A DNA stretch of 46,554 bases, taken from assembly GCF_000234355.1 (NCBI RefSeq), contig NZ_AGQV01000015.1, forward strand, positions 1-46,554, read 5' to 3'. Each line of letters opens with the position of its first letter. The stretch's first letter is position 1. The position numbers and the translations under genes were made by a program. The notes beneath the pieces were generated by a model, which was not told the DNA's origin, searched no databases, and worked only from the letters and a program-made list of their open reading frames with translations. The DNA is from Gluconobacter morbifer G707. GTDB taxonomy: Bacteria > Pseudomonadota > Alphaproteobacteria > Acetobacterales > Acetobacteraceae. Shown piece by piece: positions 36,738-44,471 of this stretch.

Positions 36738-37805
36738 TCAGAGGTCGCTGGCTGCTCCGGCATCCTTGCGCATGACTACGCCCACGGCCCGCTCCAGATC
36801 CTCACGGAACAGAGACATGACAAACCGCATTTCCGGGCGGCTCTGTTCTTCAAGCCGGGGAAGCAGATCAAGGATTTCGGTATCGGTGGGATTGTGGGCG
36901 TCCTTGTCCGACTTTCCACTCACGATTGTCTCGCAGTTATGGGCGAGCGCGCGCAGGGCGTGGCTCATGCCCTTATAGAGGGGAAGCAAACCGGTATTTC
37001 CCGCTGCGCGGCCCGTGGCAATGGCGCGGGCCACAAGCATCGTGTCGTTCAGAAGACGCCGCAGCAGGCGCGGCAGGGCTGCCAGTACGGGGTCGCCCTT
37101 TTCAAGATCGCTGAGCCGTTCACGGCGGGCTTCCTCGACCGCGTTTTCGAGATCCGTCAGCAGGGCCACGCAGTCATCATTGCTTTTCTCGATCTCCCGC
37201 CACCCGGTGTCCTGCTCCAGTGCGGTCCGGAGCATCTGGTCCAGCCGACGGAACAGGCGAGCGGAGGTGTGGAAGGCCTGACGTCGGGCGCTGCTGTGCA
37301 GAACCACGAAGGACACGACGATCGAAATGACTACGCCGACCACGATGGCTGTCAGGCGCGTCACCATGGGCAAGAACGGGCTGCCCTGACTTGGAAAGAG
37401 ATAGACGATCATCAGAGTGATACAGGCAAAGCGCAGGCTGGGCTGTATGGCGGCCAGGAAAACCAGCGGCATCAGCATCAGCCAGAACGGCATCCAGCGC
37501 GTCCCCGTCCAGATTTCCAGAATGACAGCGATCGTTCCCGCCACGGCGCCGATCAGCGTTCCGCTGATCTGGTCGCGGGCCGTGGACATGGTCTGGGTGA
37601 TACTGGACTGGGTCACGATCAGCGCTGTTACCAGCGCCCATATCGTTTCCTGAAGGTGCATCAGGGCCCCGACGCCCCAGGCCGAGGCGACCGAGATCAG
37701 CACCCGGATCGTCTGGCGCGTGGCGGGACGCATGACCTCCCGCCAAGAACTGTTGCGTGGTGGGACGGACAGCCAGCGTCGTGTCAGGTGCGTGAGCACG
37801 GTCAT
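36738..37805 (-). CDS. FUSC family membrane protein
   Basis: 355 residues of the fusaric-acid-resistance-like/aromatic-acid exporter superfamily. About six membrane helices occupy residues 25-165 (ISVASAWGVGALM, WALVTALIVTQSS, GTLIGAVAGTIAVILE, WLMLMPLVFLAAI, FACITLMIVYLF and LTAIVVGVVISIVVSFVVL). The C-terminal half is a soluble helical domain. The half-size form (one membrane unit) fits the ArAE_1/YgaH-like group. The ATG at 37805 is chosen; the longer frame runs into degP. The physiological substrate is unknown; export of organic acids would be plausible in this organism but is only a guess. Confidence 0.82.
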   Translation of the reverse strand: MTVLTHLTRRWLSVPPRNSSWREVMRPATRQTIRVLISVASAWGVGALMHLQETIWALVTALIVTQSSITQTMSTARDQISGTLIGAVAGTIAVILEIWTGTRWMPFWLMLMPLVFLAAIQPSLRFACITLMIVYLFPSQGSPFLPMVTRLTAIVVGVVISIVVSFVVLHSSARRQAFHTSARLFRRLDQMLRTALEQDTGWREIEKSNDDCVALLTDLENAVEEARRERLSDLEKGDPVLAALPRLLRRLLNDTMLVARAIATGRAAGNTGLLPLYKGMSHALRALAHNCETIVSGKSDKDAHNPTDTEILDLLPRLEEQSRPEMRFVMSLFREDLERAVGVVMRKDAGAASDL

Positions 37806-37857
37806 GCGGTGTGTCCGCGCAGGTGGGAACCGTCCGTTCCGCAGTCTGTCACAGGCG

Positions 37858-39408
37858 TCAGTTCCCGAGGAAAGGCACGGGAACCCAGCGCAGGCCGTCG
37901 TCATCCTGTACCAGCAGGAGCGCTTCCGTCTTCCTGCGGGCGTGGACCTGCTGGATGGCCTTGGCGAAAGCGTCCGGCGTGTTCACCTGATCCTGTCCGA
38001 CCTGTGTGATGACATTGCCGGTCGCGATGCCGCGTGACGCTGCCGGGCTGCCGGGTTCAACGCGCGTAACCAGAACGCCGCGCTGGTCATCGGAAAGGGC
38101 GTATTGCGTGCGGGCATCGGCGTCGATCGCGCTGACTTCAAGCCCCAGTTCGCCCATGGCGGCATGACGGTGTGCGGGCCGATGAACGTCGGACGGCAAA
38201 GCATCAGGTGCGTTGGGGGACTGCCCAAGGGTGATGGACAGGGTTTTCATGCTGCCCCTGTGCCAGACGGTCAGGGTGGTTTTCGTACCCGGCAGGAGCG
38301 ATGCAATGACACGCGGCATGCTCTGTCCCGTCACGTCACGGTCTCCGACACGAGTGACGATGTCCCCGACCTCCAGACCGGCTTTCGCAGCCGGGCCTTT
38401 CGGGCCGATTTCGGAGATGAGAGCGCCCTTGCCATCCGTGCCGTCCGGCTGATGGAAGTCGAGTGTCTCGGCAATATCATTGGTAACGTTCTGGAATTTC
38501 AGCCCCATCCAGCCCCGCGAGACATGGCCCGTCCGGCGGAGCTGATCAATGATGCCCCGGGCGTCATCGGCCGGAATTGCGAAGCCGATCCCGATGGAAT
38601 CACCACCTGAACCACCGTAGATCAGGGTGTTGATCCCAACGACCTCACCGGAAAGATTGAACAGGGGGCCACCGGAATTACCACGGTTGATGGCGGCATC
38701 CGTCTGGATGTAGTCGTCATACAGGCCGTGTTCGACATTACGCCCGCGGGAGGAAATGATGCCCGCCGTGACGGTTCCATTCAGGCCAAAGGGGTTGCCG
38801 ATAGCCAGAACCCAGTCTCCAATGCGAGTTTTGTCACTGTCCGCCAGCGGCACGGCCGGAAGGGGTTTCTTGGGTTTGACTTCCAGAACGGCCAGATCGA
38901 CTTGGCTGTCACGCCCAACGATTCTTGCAGGCATTTCCGTACCGTCATGCAGGGTGACGGTCACCTGATCCGCCCCTTCAATGACATGGTTGTTCGTCAC
39001 GATGATACCGGCCGGATCAATGATGAAACCCGATCCTAGGGCCTGCATCCGGCGGGGCGCCCGGTTCGGGGCGGGCTTGTGATTCATGTAGTCATGGAAG
39101 AATTTTTCCAGCGGCGACCCCGGCGGAAAGCCCGGCACCTGTGGCCCGTCCGGCGGACTGGCGTCCGGTCCCTTGTCCTCATCCTTGCCCGGCTTGAGGA
39201 TGGCGGAGGTGGAGACGTTCACAACCGATGGAAGAAGCCGGTTTGCCAGATCCGCGAAGCTGGAGGGTACGGAACGGGGCGCCGCCACGGGTGCGGGCGA
39301 TGGCAGGGCGGCCGTCTGCGCCAGCGCCTGGGCAGTGAACAGGCCCAGCGACAGAACCAGCAGCGGAGCAAGGGAGTAAGCGGCAGGACGGACAGGTCGT
39401 TTTGTCAT
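37858..39408 (-). CDS. degP: periplasmic serine protease DegP/HtrA (Do family)
   Basis: 516 residues. A signal peptide (about 1-32, ending AQALA) precedes a trypsin-like domain with His in TNNHVIEGAD, Asp in SQVDLAVLEV and Ser in RGNSGGPLF. Two PDZ domains follow (from about RGWMGLKFQN, and from ELGLEVSAID). A Pro-rich linker lies after the signal. It removes or refolds damaged envelope proteins. The ATG at 39408 is chosen; a GTG three codons upstream is possible. It is 52 bases upstream of the FUSC gene on the same strand and divergent from mrp. Confidence 0.96.
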   Translation of the reverse strand: MTKRPVRPAAYSLAPLLVLSLGLFTAQALAQTAALPSPAPVAAPRSVPSSFADLANRLLPSVVNVSTSAILKPGKDEDKGPDASPPDGPQVPGFPPGSPLEKFFHDYMNHKPAPNRAPRRMQALGSGFIIDPAGIIVTNNHVIEGADQVTVTLHDGTEMPARIVGRDSQVDLAVLEVKPKKPLPAVPLADSDKTRIGDWVLAIGNPFGLNGTVTAGIISSRGRNVEHGLYDDYIQTDAAINRGNSGGPLFNLSGEVVGINTLIYGGSGGDSIGIGFAIPADDARGIIDQLRRTGHVSRGWMGLKFQNVTNDIAETLDFHQPDGTDGKGALISEIGPKGPAAKAGLEVGDIVTRVGDRDVTGQSMPRVIASLLPGTKTTLTVWHRGSMKTLSITLGQSPNAPDALPSDVHRPAHRHAAMGELGLEVSAIDADARTQYALSDDQRGVLVTRVEPGSPAASRGIATGNVITQVGQDQVNTPDAFAKAIQQVHARRKTEALLLVQDDDGLRWVPVPFLGN

Positions 39409-39548
39409 GATCTGCACGCTAACGCAGAAGGTGGCCTTTCGTCACCATCCCAGGCACGTCATCCCGCGCCTGTAGATGCGTTCCGGCACGATCCGTGCTA
39501 AAGTACACGTTCTTCCTGACAGGCCGCTTCCCGATTGAGAGCCCCGGC

Positions 39549-40733
39549 ATGACCGATAATTCCAAGCCCCCCGTTGATGACACCACACCGTCTGTCAGCC
39601 CCGAAAAACGCATCGCCGATCTTCTGAACAGCGAGCAGGACGACGCAGGTGCGAATGTGCTGTCCTTTGCGGCGCTGGAGAGCATTTCCGTTCGGGACGG
39701 CCACGCGCATGTGTCTCTTTCGACTTCCCGTGACAATGCCGAACGCGTGACGCCTTTCCGGTCGCGGGTGGAGGCGGCGATTGTCCAGTTGCCGGGCATC
39801 AGTGCCGCCACGCTCTCCCTGACAGCTCATCGCACGCCTACAGCCGCCAATGCTCCTACCGCAGGACAGGGCGACGGCGGCCATCGGCCACTTAATCTCG
39901 GAGGGCGTCGTAACGCCGCCAGTCGGCACGATGCGGCCAGTCTGCTGACGGGCGTCAGGGCGGTGATTGCCGTGGCATCCGGAAAAGGCGGGGTCGGCAA
40001 GTCTACCACGGCTGTGAATCTGGCAGTCGGACTTGCAAAACAGGGTCTGAAGGCCGGTCTACTGGATGCGGACATCTATGGCCCTTCCCTGCCCCGTATG
40101 CTCGGCCGCAACGCCCGCCCCGAAGTCCGCGATGGCACGATTCTCCCTATCGAGGCCTGGGGACTGAAAAGCATGTCGATCGGATACCTGGTGGATGAAA
40201 ACCAGGCGATGATCTGGCGTGGCCCCATGGTCATGGGTGCCCTGACGCAGTTTCTGGGAGAAGTGGACTGGGGGGAGCTGGACGTCCTGATCATCGACAT
40301 GCCGCCCGGCACGGGAGACGCGCAGCTGACACTGGCCCAGAAGCTGGGACCAAAGCTGGCTGTCGGCGGGGCCGTCATCGTCTCCACCCCGCAGGACATT
40401 GCGCTGCTGGATGCACGCCGGGGTGTTGCGATGTTCGAGCGCATGGAAACGCCGATCCTGGGTGTTGTGGAAAACATGTCCTATTTCTGCTGCCCGAACT
40501 GCAACCACCGGACGGAACTGTTCGGACATGGCGGGGCACGGACAGAAGCGGAAAAACTGGGCGTGCCGTTCCTCGGAGAAGTGCCGCTTCTGGCCGATAT
40601 CCGCGCCAGTGGGGATGAAGGTACGCCCATCATCCTTTCCGCGCCCGACAGCGAGGCCGCCCGCGCCTATACGGCGCTGGCCACCACGATTGCCCAGAAA
40701 CTTGAGTCCTCTCCCGTGAAAGAGCCGTCATGA
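39549..40733 (+). CDS. mrp: iron-sulfur cluster carrier protein Mrp/ApbC
   Basis: P-loop ATPase that carries 4Fe-4S clusters to target proteins. 394 residues. An N-terminal DUF59/MIP18-like domain (about 20-90) is joined by a linker to the ATPase domain with deviant Walker A SGKGGVGKST, the block DADIYGPSLP, Walker B-like IIDMPPGTGD, and the cluster-binding pair in CCPNC. The ATG at 39549 gives MTDNSKPP; an upstream in-frame start extends it by 18 residues without support. The stop overlaps the lipoprotein gene by ATGA. Clients in this window include the Fe-S enzymes MtaB and QueG. Confidence 0.94.
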   Translation: MTDNSKPPVDDTTPSVSPEKRIADLLNSEQDDAGANVLSFAALESISVRDGHAHVSLSTSRDNAERVTPFRSRVEAAIVQLPGISAATLSLTAHRTPTAANAPTAGQGDGGHRPLNLGGRRNAASRHDAASLLTGVRAVIAVASGKGGVGKSTTAVNLAVGLAKQGLKAGLLDADIYGPSLPRMLGRNARPEVRDGTILPIEAWGLKSMSIGYLVDENQAMIWRGPMVMGALTQFLGEVDWGELDVLIIDMPPGTGDAQLTLAQKLGPKLAVGGAVIVSTPQDIALLDARRGVAMFERMETPILGVVENMSYFCCPNCNHRTELFGHGGARTEAEKLGVPFLGEVPLLADIRASGDEGTPIILSAPDSEAARAYTALATTIAQKLESSPVKEPS

Positions 40734-40900
40734 TCCGTCTTTCCGCCCTGACAATCCTGCTTCTTCTGGCCGGATGCGCCCATTCCCATCATGCCATCCA
40801 TCAGGGCCTTTCAGAGGACGGATACGGTTTTGCTCCCAACTCCCCCCACCTGGGACCGCCAGCAGACCTGATGACACCGGTCGGACAACAAAAACCATAA
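40730..40900 (+). CDS. small lipoprotein
   Basis: 56 residues, starting with an ATG that overlaps the mrp stop (ATGA at 40730-40733). A short basic N-terminus, a hydrophobic stretch (LSALTILLLLAGC) and Cys16 form a clear lipobox LLAGC. The mature part is short and rich in His and Pro (CAHSHHAIHQG; NSPHLGPPADL). No family is recognised. It is probably co-translated with mrp and ends 61 bases before tRNA-Thr. The His-rich start of the mature part could bind metal, which is only a guess. Confidence 0.72.
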   Translation: MIRLSALTILLLLAGCAHSHHAIHQGLSEDGYGFAPNSPHLGPPADLMTPVGQQKP

Positions 40901-40961
40901 AATCGCTGTCTGGACGCTTGACCTCACTGCCCCGGCCATGGAAAAAGCCGAGGCTGTGGAT

Positions 40962-41036
40962 GCCGGGTTAGCACAGTGGTAGTGCAGCGGTTTTGTAAAC
41001 CGAAGGCCGGGGGTTCAAATCCCTCACCCGGCACCA
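40962..41036 (+). tRNA. tRNA-Thr (anticodon TGT)
   Basis: Acceptor GCCGGGT pairs with ACCCGGC, the D arm GCAC/GTGC encloses AGTGGTA, and the anticodon loop TTTGTAA gives anticodon TGT (reads ACA and related codons). The T arm is GGGGG/... with TTCAAAT, and CCA is encoded. The first anticodon-stem pair is G-A. An integrase-like gene starts its 3' end 91 bases downstream, so the 3' part of this tRNA is the likely integration site. Confidence 0.95.
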
Positions 41037-41111
41037 CGTACCCCAGAATACCGCCAATCCCTCATGGGCGCATGTCGTGCATAAAGTGCAAGTCGCGCAC
41101 ACAGCCCTGGA

Positions 41112-41135
41112 TAAAAACCCGGACACTTATCCGGG
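41112..41135 (-). terminator. rho-independent terminator of the integrase gene
   Basis: Read on the minus strand, CCCGGA and TCCGGG form a 6-bp stem with a 6-base loop, followed by TTTTTA. The integrase stop codon (41127-41129) lies in the loop. Confidence 0.75.
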
Positions 41136-41774
41136 CCGTTTTGTGAGCCACGTAAGGTAGATTTCCGTGGCCTTTACTGAGCCATGCTCCAGGTGTCTGG
41201 AGTCGTAAATGGAGCGGCCCTGCTGCAAGGATCGAATCGCATAGGTATGGCGAAGGTCATGACATTGGAACCGTTGCGAATCATCCGGAAGCGCCTTTGA
41301 CATGAGCACTCGAAAACGCCCCGTCACATTCGAGTATCGATCGCCGTGCGGCCCGACGAACACATATTGATCGAATCGCCTGCGTTCGCGTTGCCGGATC
41401 AGGTCGCCAATCAGGCGCGGTGACAATGTGATCACTCGCGGAGAGCGTGTTTTTGTCTTTGTGAAGGTGCATGTGCTTTTCACAAGATCAAGCTGCCCCC
41501 ATTCCAGGGATGCTCCTTCTTCCTGTCTACATCCGGTACGAGCAAGGAAACGGACCAGATCACGAAATCCATCCGGAACAGGGTTTGTTGCAATCCAGCC
41601 AGCACGCCGCGCCATCTGCATGAGTCGACTCATTACTGTCAGATCACGACGGATTGTCGCGGATGAAATTTTCTTCCGCCTGCGACCGGCAACATAGCCA
41701 TGAACGTCAGCAGCAGTGATTTCGGAGATATCGCGGCCTGCGAAGCTATCATGCAACTTCCGCAGACTGATCAT
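41127..41774 (-). pseudogene. tyrosine recombinase/integrase, truncated and internally deleted
   Basis: 215-residue frame with the core of a phage-type tyrosine integrase: the first catalytic Arg in ARTGCRQEEG, HxxR in HDLRHTYA, and the C-terminal His and Tyr in LEHGSVKATEIYL. The N-terminus is missing: before the ATG the frame continues with integrase-like residues for 12 codons and then meets a TAG. Inside, NPVPD joins directly to GFRDLVRFL, where related integrases usually have about 25-30 more residues with the central Lys region. The box around the last His also lacks one residue (SRHLEH). I infer an inactive remnant, although a short functional enzyme cannot be excluded. The gene points toward tRNA-Thr. 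Confidence 0.75.
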
Positions 41775-41859
41775 GTAGCATTTCTGCGTCGTGGGACGAA
41801 GATCCGAAAACTACACTTCCACCCACCGGATTGGGGCGCGTTGTCGCGGCGCGCTGTGA

Positions 41860-42166
41860 GATGCTCTGAACACTGTGCTGACGGGCATGTTCGACGGCCC
41901 GAGCGGACCAGAGCCTGTTTCGGGTTCCGGGATGGGGAAAATCGTCTCTGCCAGCATGGAAGTAAAAAAATCCGCTGGTGATCGATGAAGGGGCGGACCG
42001 TCGGCTGACCATGTCCGACATCCGGGAAAGTGGCGCTATCGAGCAGGACGCCCGCTGCATTCTTGGCATGCACCGGGCGGAATACGCTCTCCAGCCTCGT
42101 ACCGGCATTGACGACAATGTGGCTCGATGGGCCGACAACCCAGTTCAGGGATCAGACGGAAGATGA
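41860..42166 (+). pseudogene. remnant of a DnaB-type replicative helicase
   Basis: From 41978 the frame reads NPLVIDEG, then LTMSDIRESGAIEQDA and HRAEY. The last two are the DnaB signature block (LSDLRESGxIEQDA..REEY). In normal DnaB proteins a long stretch separates the IDD-type motif from the RESG motif; here they abut, which indicates an internal deletion. In the neighbouring frame upstream (from 41860) lies GSGMGK, a possible decayed Walker A. The two frames meet at an A7 run (41964-41970), which would explain a frameshift. With the damaged integrase this supports an eroded prophage. Alternative: chance similarity for the upstream half. Confidence 0.45.
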
Positions 42167-42180
42167 ACGGGGGAAAGCGT

Positions 42181-42224
42181 GGTGCGGCAGCAGAAAAACC
42201 CGTATTTCCTTCTGCTGCCGCACC
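42181..42224. repeat. perfect 15-bp inverted repeat
   Basis: Arm 42181-42195 (GGTGCGGCAGCAGAA) is exactly inverted at 42210-42224, with a 14-base loop. There is no T-tract on either side, so it does not look like an ordinary terminator. It separates the helicase remnant from the next small genes. Confidence 0.85.
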
Positions 42225-42330
42225 GAAAGAGCGTCGAAGTTTGTTGCTGAATGTTGTGTAATATCTATCTGATGTCTGTATGTCGAACAGCGGATTTAAA
42301 TGAACTCCAGCAGCAAATATGAGGGCCATG

Positions 42331-42498
42331 ATGAAGAACACGTATGTTGTCGTGATTGGTGCCGCAGCTTTTTGCGTGGCGTTGGGGGTCTTGGCCGCAA
42401 GTGGTCCTCACGGATCCGCTGGCAGGTTGCTCGCCATCGGGATTCCGGTTTTTACGGCGGTTATTTTTACAGTTAATAAAAACAAGCGTCGGCTCTAA
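42331..42498 (+). CDS. small membrane protein
   Basis: 55 residues with two hydrophobic segments ([19 protein letters not shown] and [16 protein letters not shown]) joined by a short Gly-rich turn, and a basic tail NKNKRRL. An ATG one codon earlier is also possible, but GAGGG spacing favours 42331. The stop TAA overlaps the ATG of the next gene (TAATG), so the two are probably a pair. No family recognised. Confidence 0.6.
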   Translation: MKNTYVVVIGAAAFCVALGVLAASGPHGSAGRLLAIGIPVFTAVIFTVNKNKRRL

Positions 42499-42665
42499 TG
42501 TCCCGCGGAAAAGGAAAAATCGAGCGTACCCCCGCCAAGGAAGACCTACCCTCGAAAGTCTGCCCTGTGTGTGACCGCCCATTCACCTGGCGCAAAAAGT
42601 GGGCGAAGGACTGGAATCAGGTCCGGTATTGTTCCGAAGCTTGCAAGGGAGCACGGCAAGCATGA
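42498..42665 (+). CDS. DUF2256 zinc-ribbon-like protein
   Basis: 55 residues. [19 protein letters not shown] and YCSEAC give two Cys pairs (C22, C25, C45, C49) as expected for DUF2256, a short conserved bacterial family of unknown function. In many genomes this family lies near cryptochrome/photolyase genes, but no such gene is visible here. The start overlaps the stop of the small membrane protein by one base. Basic throughout, so nucleic-acid binding is possible. Confidence 0.82.
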   Translation: MSRGKGKIERTPAKEDLPSKVCPVCDRPFTWRKKWAKDWNQVRYCSEACKGARQA

Positions 42666-42725
42666 CTGCCCATTAGTTCCTGAACCCTTGGGCGGAAGTG
42701 CGGTGGGCCTACAAACAGTGTCGAC

Positions 42726-43067
42726 TTATTGGCCTGGACTATATGCTAAAGTTTGCTTGTGATTGTGCTCGACAGCAAGCTTGCCGTTTACAAAAGCCGG
42801 GACATATCTTTGCACCTTGCAATAGTCCAATGCACTGGCGTTGAAGCCCGGATCGCTACTGGAAACAATCTTGCAATTCATCGTGCGGCCCGTCTTATCA
42901 ATGTCCATTGATATTGTAACCTTGCCGCTCATTTTCCTTGCTTGCATCTCGGGTGGGAAATAAGGGCCAGCTTGAGTTATATGCTCAGCAGTGGTTATTT
43001 TCTTGTCCTCGGCTTTAGCAGCGATCGGAAATGTTAATACCGCGATCAATAACAGCAAATGTTTCAC
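42726..43067 (-). CDS. exported TonB C-terminal-like protein
   Basis: 113 residues from a GTG start with GGAAGG 6 bases upstream. A signal peptide (KHLLLLIAVLTFPIAAKA) precedes a single TonB-C-like domain: FPPEMQARKMSGKVTISMDI, then a Cys pair (MNCKI, DYCKV) that may form a disulfide, and VQRYVPAFVNGK. It lacks the N-terminal membrane anchor and Pro-rich linker of TonB, so it is not a normal energy transducer. Its base composition is richer in A and T than the core genome. It belongs to the accessory island after tRNA-Thr. Confidence 0.78.
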   Translation of the reverse strand: MKHLLLLIAVLTFPIAAKAEDKKITTAEHITQAGPYFPPEMQARKMSGKVTISMDIDKTGRTMNCKIVSSSDPGFNASALDYCKVQRYVPAFVNGKLAVEHNHKQTLAYSPGQ

Positions 43068-43222
43068 TTGAAACCTTCCAGAATCAATTATTGAACCATG
43101 ATGATACATTTTGGCAGTTTGCGGTAGGTATCGCGTTTTCCCTTGTACTAATGAGTTTTATCTGGGGATTATCAAATTATGCTAGACGTGGCGGAAAAGC
43201 TGCAAGGAAACTGCGGGGCTGC

Positions 43223-43420
43223 CTACCACCCATTTCCCCATGGCGGCTCCATATCGTGCTGCGGGGGCGTTCCAGGTGCAGAGAGTTGTGGCCCTGCCCC
43301 GTTCCATTTCTCGTTGTTCCAGCCCCAGCCGTCTGGACCTATCCCGGGGCCGTAGCAGCCTGACAGCAGAAGCGGGAGTACAGTGATCGTCAAACGCACA
43401 ATGATCTTTAGGCGAACCAT
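43223..43420 (-). CDS. small lipoprotein, accessory
   Basis: 65 residues. A signal sequence ends in the lipobox LLLSGC (Cys22). The mature part is rich in Gly, Pro, Trp and Asn (YGPGIGPDGWGWNNEKWNG and PPWGNGW). No family is recognised. In phage lysis regions small lipoproteins can be o-spanins, but no matching i-spanin is visible, so this remains a guess. The ribosome binding site is weak (GAGG 12 bases before the ATG). Confidence 0.55.
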   Translation of the reverse strand: MVRLKIIVRLTITVLPLLLSGCYGPGIGPDGWGWNNEKWNGAGPQLSAPGTPPQHDMEPPWGNGW

Positions 43421-43549
43421 GGGTTGAGTGTGCGCCTCAAACAGCTGATTGCAAAACCATAATCACCCGGAATTCCGGAAGTTTACTGTAACCACAGCTG
43501 GGTCAGATGGAAAATGGGCTGACCTAAGACAGGCTAAGTTCTGTATGCT

Positions 43550-43846
43550 TCAGCGGTTCGGTAAGTCGGTATTGAGAATTGGTTGAAAGGCAGCCTTGGG
43601 CGTTTTAGGGTCGTAGATCTCAAACGTTACCTGATCGATGATATCTTCTAAATCAGGCGTGTTCTCAGGATTTTCAGATTTCCATCCATCGTAAGACTTC
43701 CGAATGAGATCAGTCTTCATCTCTGCATTATCGCCAATCAGGAAAGCAGAAATACCCCGATATTCTATCTCGCCTCCAATAGGAAATCCTATTCTATATC
43801 TTACTTCCAGCAGAGAAGTTTTTATTTTAATTCCATCCGTATCCAT
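43550..43846 (-). CDS. hypothetical AT-rich accessory protein
   Basis: 98 residues, acidic, no signal peptide or membrane segment. Two beta-rich stretches (IKIKTSLLEVRYRIGFP, EIEYRGISAFLI) are followed by an acidic helix region (SENPENTPDLEDIIDQVTFEIYD). The DNA is clearly richer in A and T than the flanks, a sign of foreign origin. Size and composition resemble small immunity or anti-defence proteins, but no family is recognised and no toxin partner is seen. Both neighbours are orphan genes. Confidence 0.55.
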   Translation of the reverse strand: MDTDGIKIKTSLLEVRYRIGFPIGGEIEYRGISAFLIGDNAEMKTDLIRKSYDGWKSENPENTPDLEDIIDQVTFEIYDPKTPKAAFQPILNTDLPNR

Positions 43847-44055
43847 TTTGATGATCTCGCTTGCTATTTTTTCATTTATATTATGAGCTTTTCATAGACC
43901 ACGTTTTTGTGCCGATAAAAGCGTAATCCAAAATGTCTAGCGATGCAGTGTTTTCTTGCCGATTTTGCTTGTACTGGCGGGGTTAGTCCGAGTATGATTG
44001 AACTATACTAAAAGCCGCAAAAAACCGCCCCGTTGACGTTACTACGCTGCGCCAG

Positions 44056-44157
44056 ATGTCCTCTCCGAAGAAGGTGCGAAAAACGGCACTCGTCATTCCG
44101 AAAGCGGAAGACAATTCGTCCACGCCGGAGCAGGAGGAAAAGGGAGATTATGAATGA
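44056..44157 (+). CDS. short basic/acidic prophage-like peptide
   Basis: 33 residues: a basic first half (MSSPKKVRKTALVIPK) and an acidic second half (EQEEKGDYE). The TGA stop overlaps the ATG of the next gene (ATGA at 44154-44157), and the AGGGAG for that gene lies inside this frame. Such tight packing is typical of phage modules. No family recognised. It may be a leader peptide for the following gene. Confidence 0.4.
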   Translation: MSSPKKVRKTALVIPKAEDNSSTPEQEEKGDYE

Positions 44158-44366
44158 CAGGGTACGCATATCGGGATGGCTGTGCTCTCGAAGTCAGGTT
44201 TGGGTCAGCTGTAACGTCTCTGTCTTTCTCCGCGCGGACAGGGAGCGGCACAACGCCAGCGATCATCAGCAGCATTAAGGGGGCATCAGCCGGAACGCGG
44301 CTGTCCCTTCTGTATGTCGGCACCACGACCGGAAACGAGGGCGGCCCAGCCTGGTTCGTGTCCTGA
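44154..44366 (+). CDS. small prophage-like hypothetical protein
   Basis: 70 residues, rich in Ser, Thr and Gly ([41 protein letters not shown]), likely beta-structured. AGGGAG is 7 bases before the ATG and the start overlaps the upstream 33-residue frame. No signal peptide or membrane segment. A longer frame on the opposite strand has no ribosome binding site, so I prefer this reading. A terminator follows after 64 bases. Confidence 0.5.
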   Translation: MTGYAYRDGCALEVRFGSAVTSLSFSARTGSGTTPAIISSIKGASAGTRLSLLYVGTTTGNEGGPAWFVS

Positions 44367-44430
44367 TCCGAACCTTGACGCGCCTGTTTTCTTGCTGGGC
44401 GCAATTTGCCCCTGCTATCGCCCGATCATG

Positions 44431-44451
44431 CCGCCTTTCGGGCGGTTTTTT
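44431..44451 (+). terminator. rho-independent terminator
   Basis: CCGCC (44431-44435) and GGCGG (44441-44445) around TTTCG, followed by T6. It ends only 20 bases before the ATG of the next gene, a compact phage-like arrangement. Confidence 0.8.
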
Positions 44452-44471
44452 CTTATCCGGAACCTGAAATT

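Noticed and set aside
40901-40961. Possible tRNA-Thr promoter (TTGACC at 40918)
   Set aside because: The -35 is good, but no acceptable -10 is found at 16-18 bases; not enough to call.
41749-42138. 129-residue minus-strand frame upstream of the integrase as its missing N-terminus
   Set aside because: Its sequence does not resemble an integrase N-terminus, and the better reading of the region is the helicase remnant on the plus strand.
43031-43363. 110-residue plus-strand frame with one hydrophobic segment
   Set aside because: It overlaps the signal-peptide region of the TonB-C-like gene and the lipoprotein gene on the other strand, has no ribosome binding site, and its second half looks like a shadow.
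44093-44404. 103-residue minus-strand frame
   Set aside because: No ribosome binding site; the plus-strand pair with ATGA overlap and AGGGAG is more credible.
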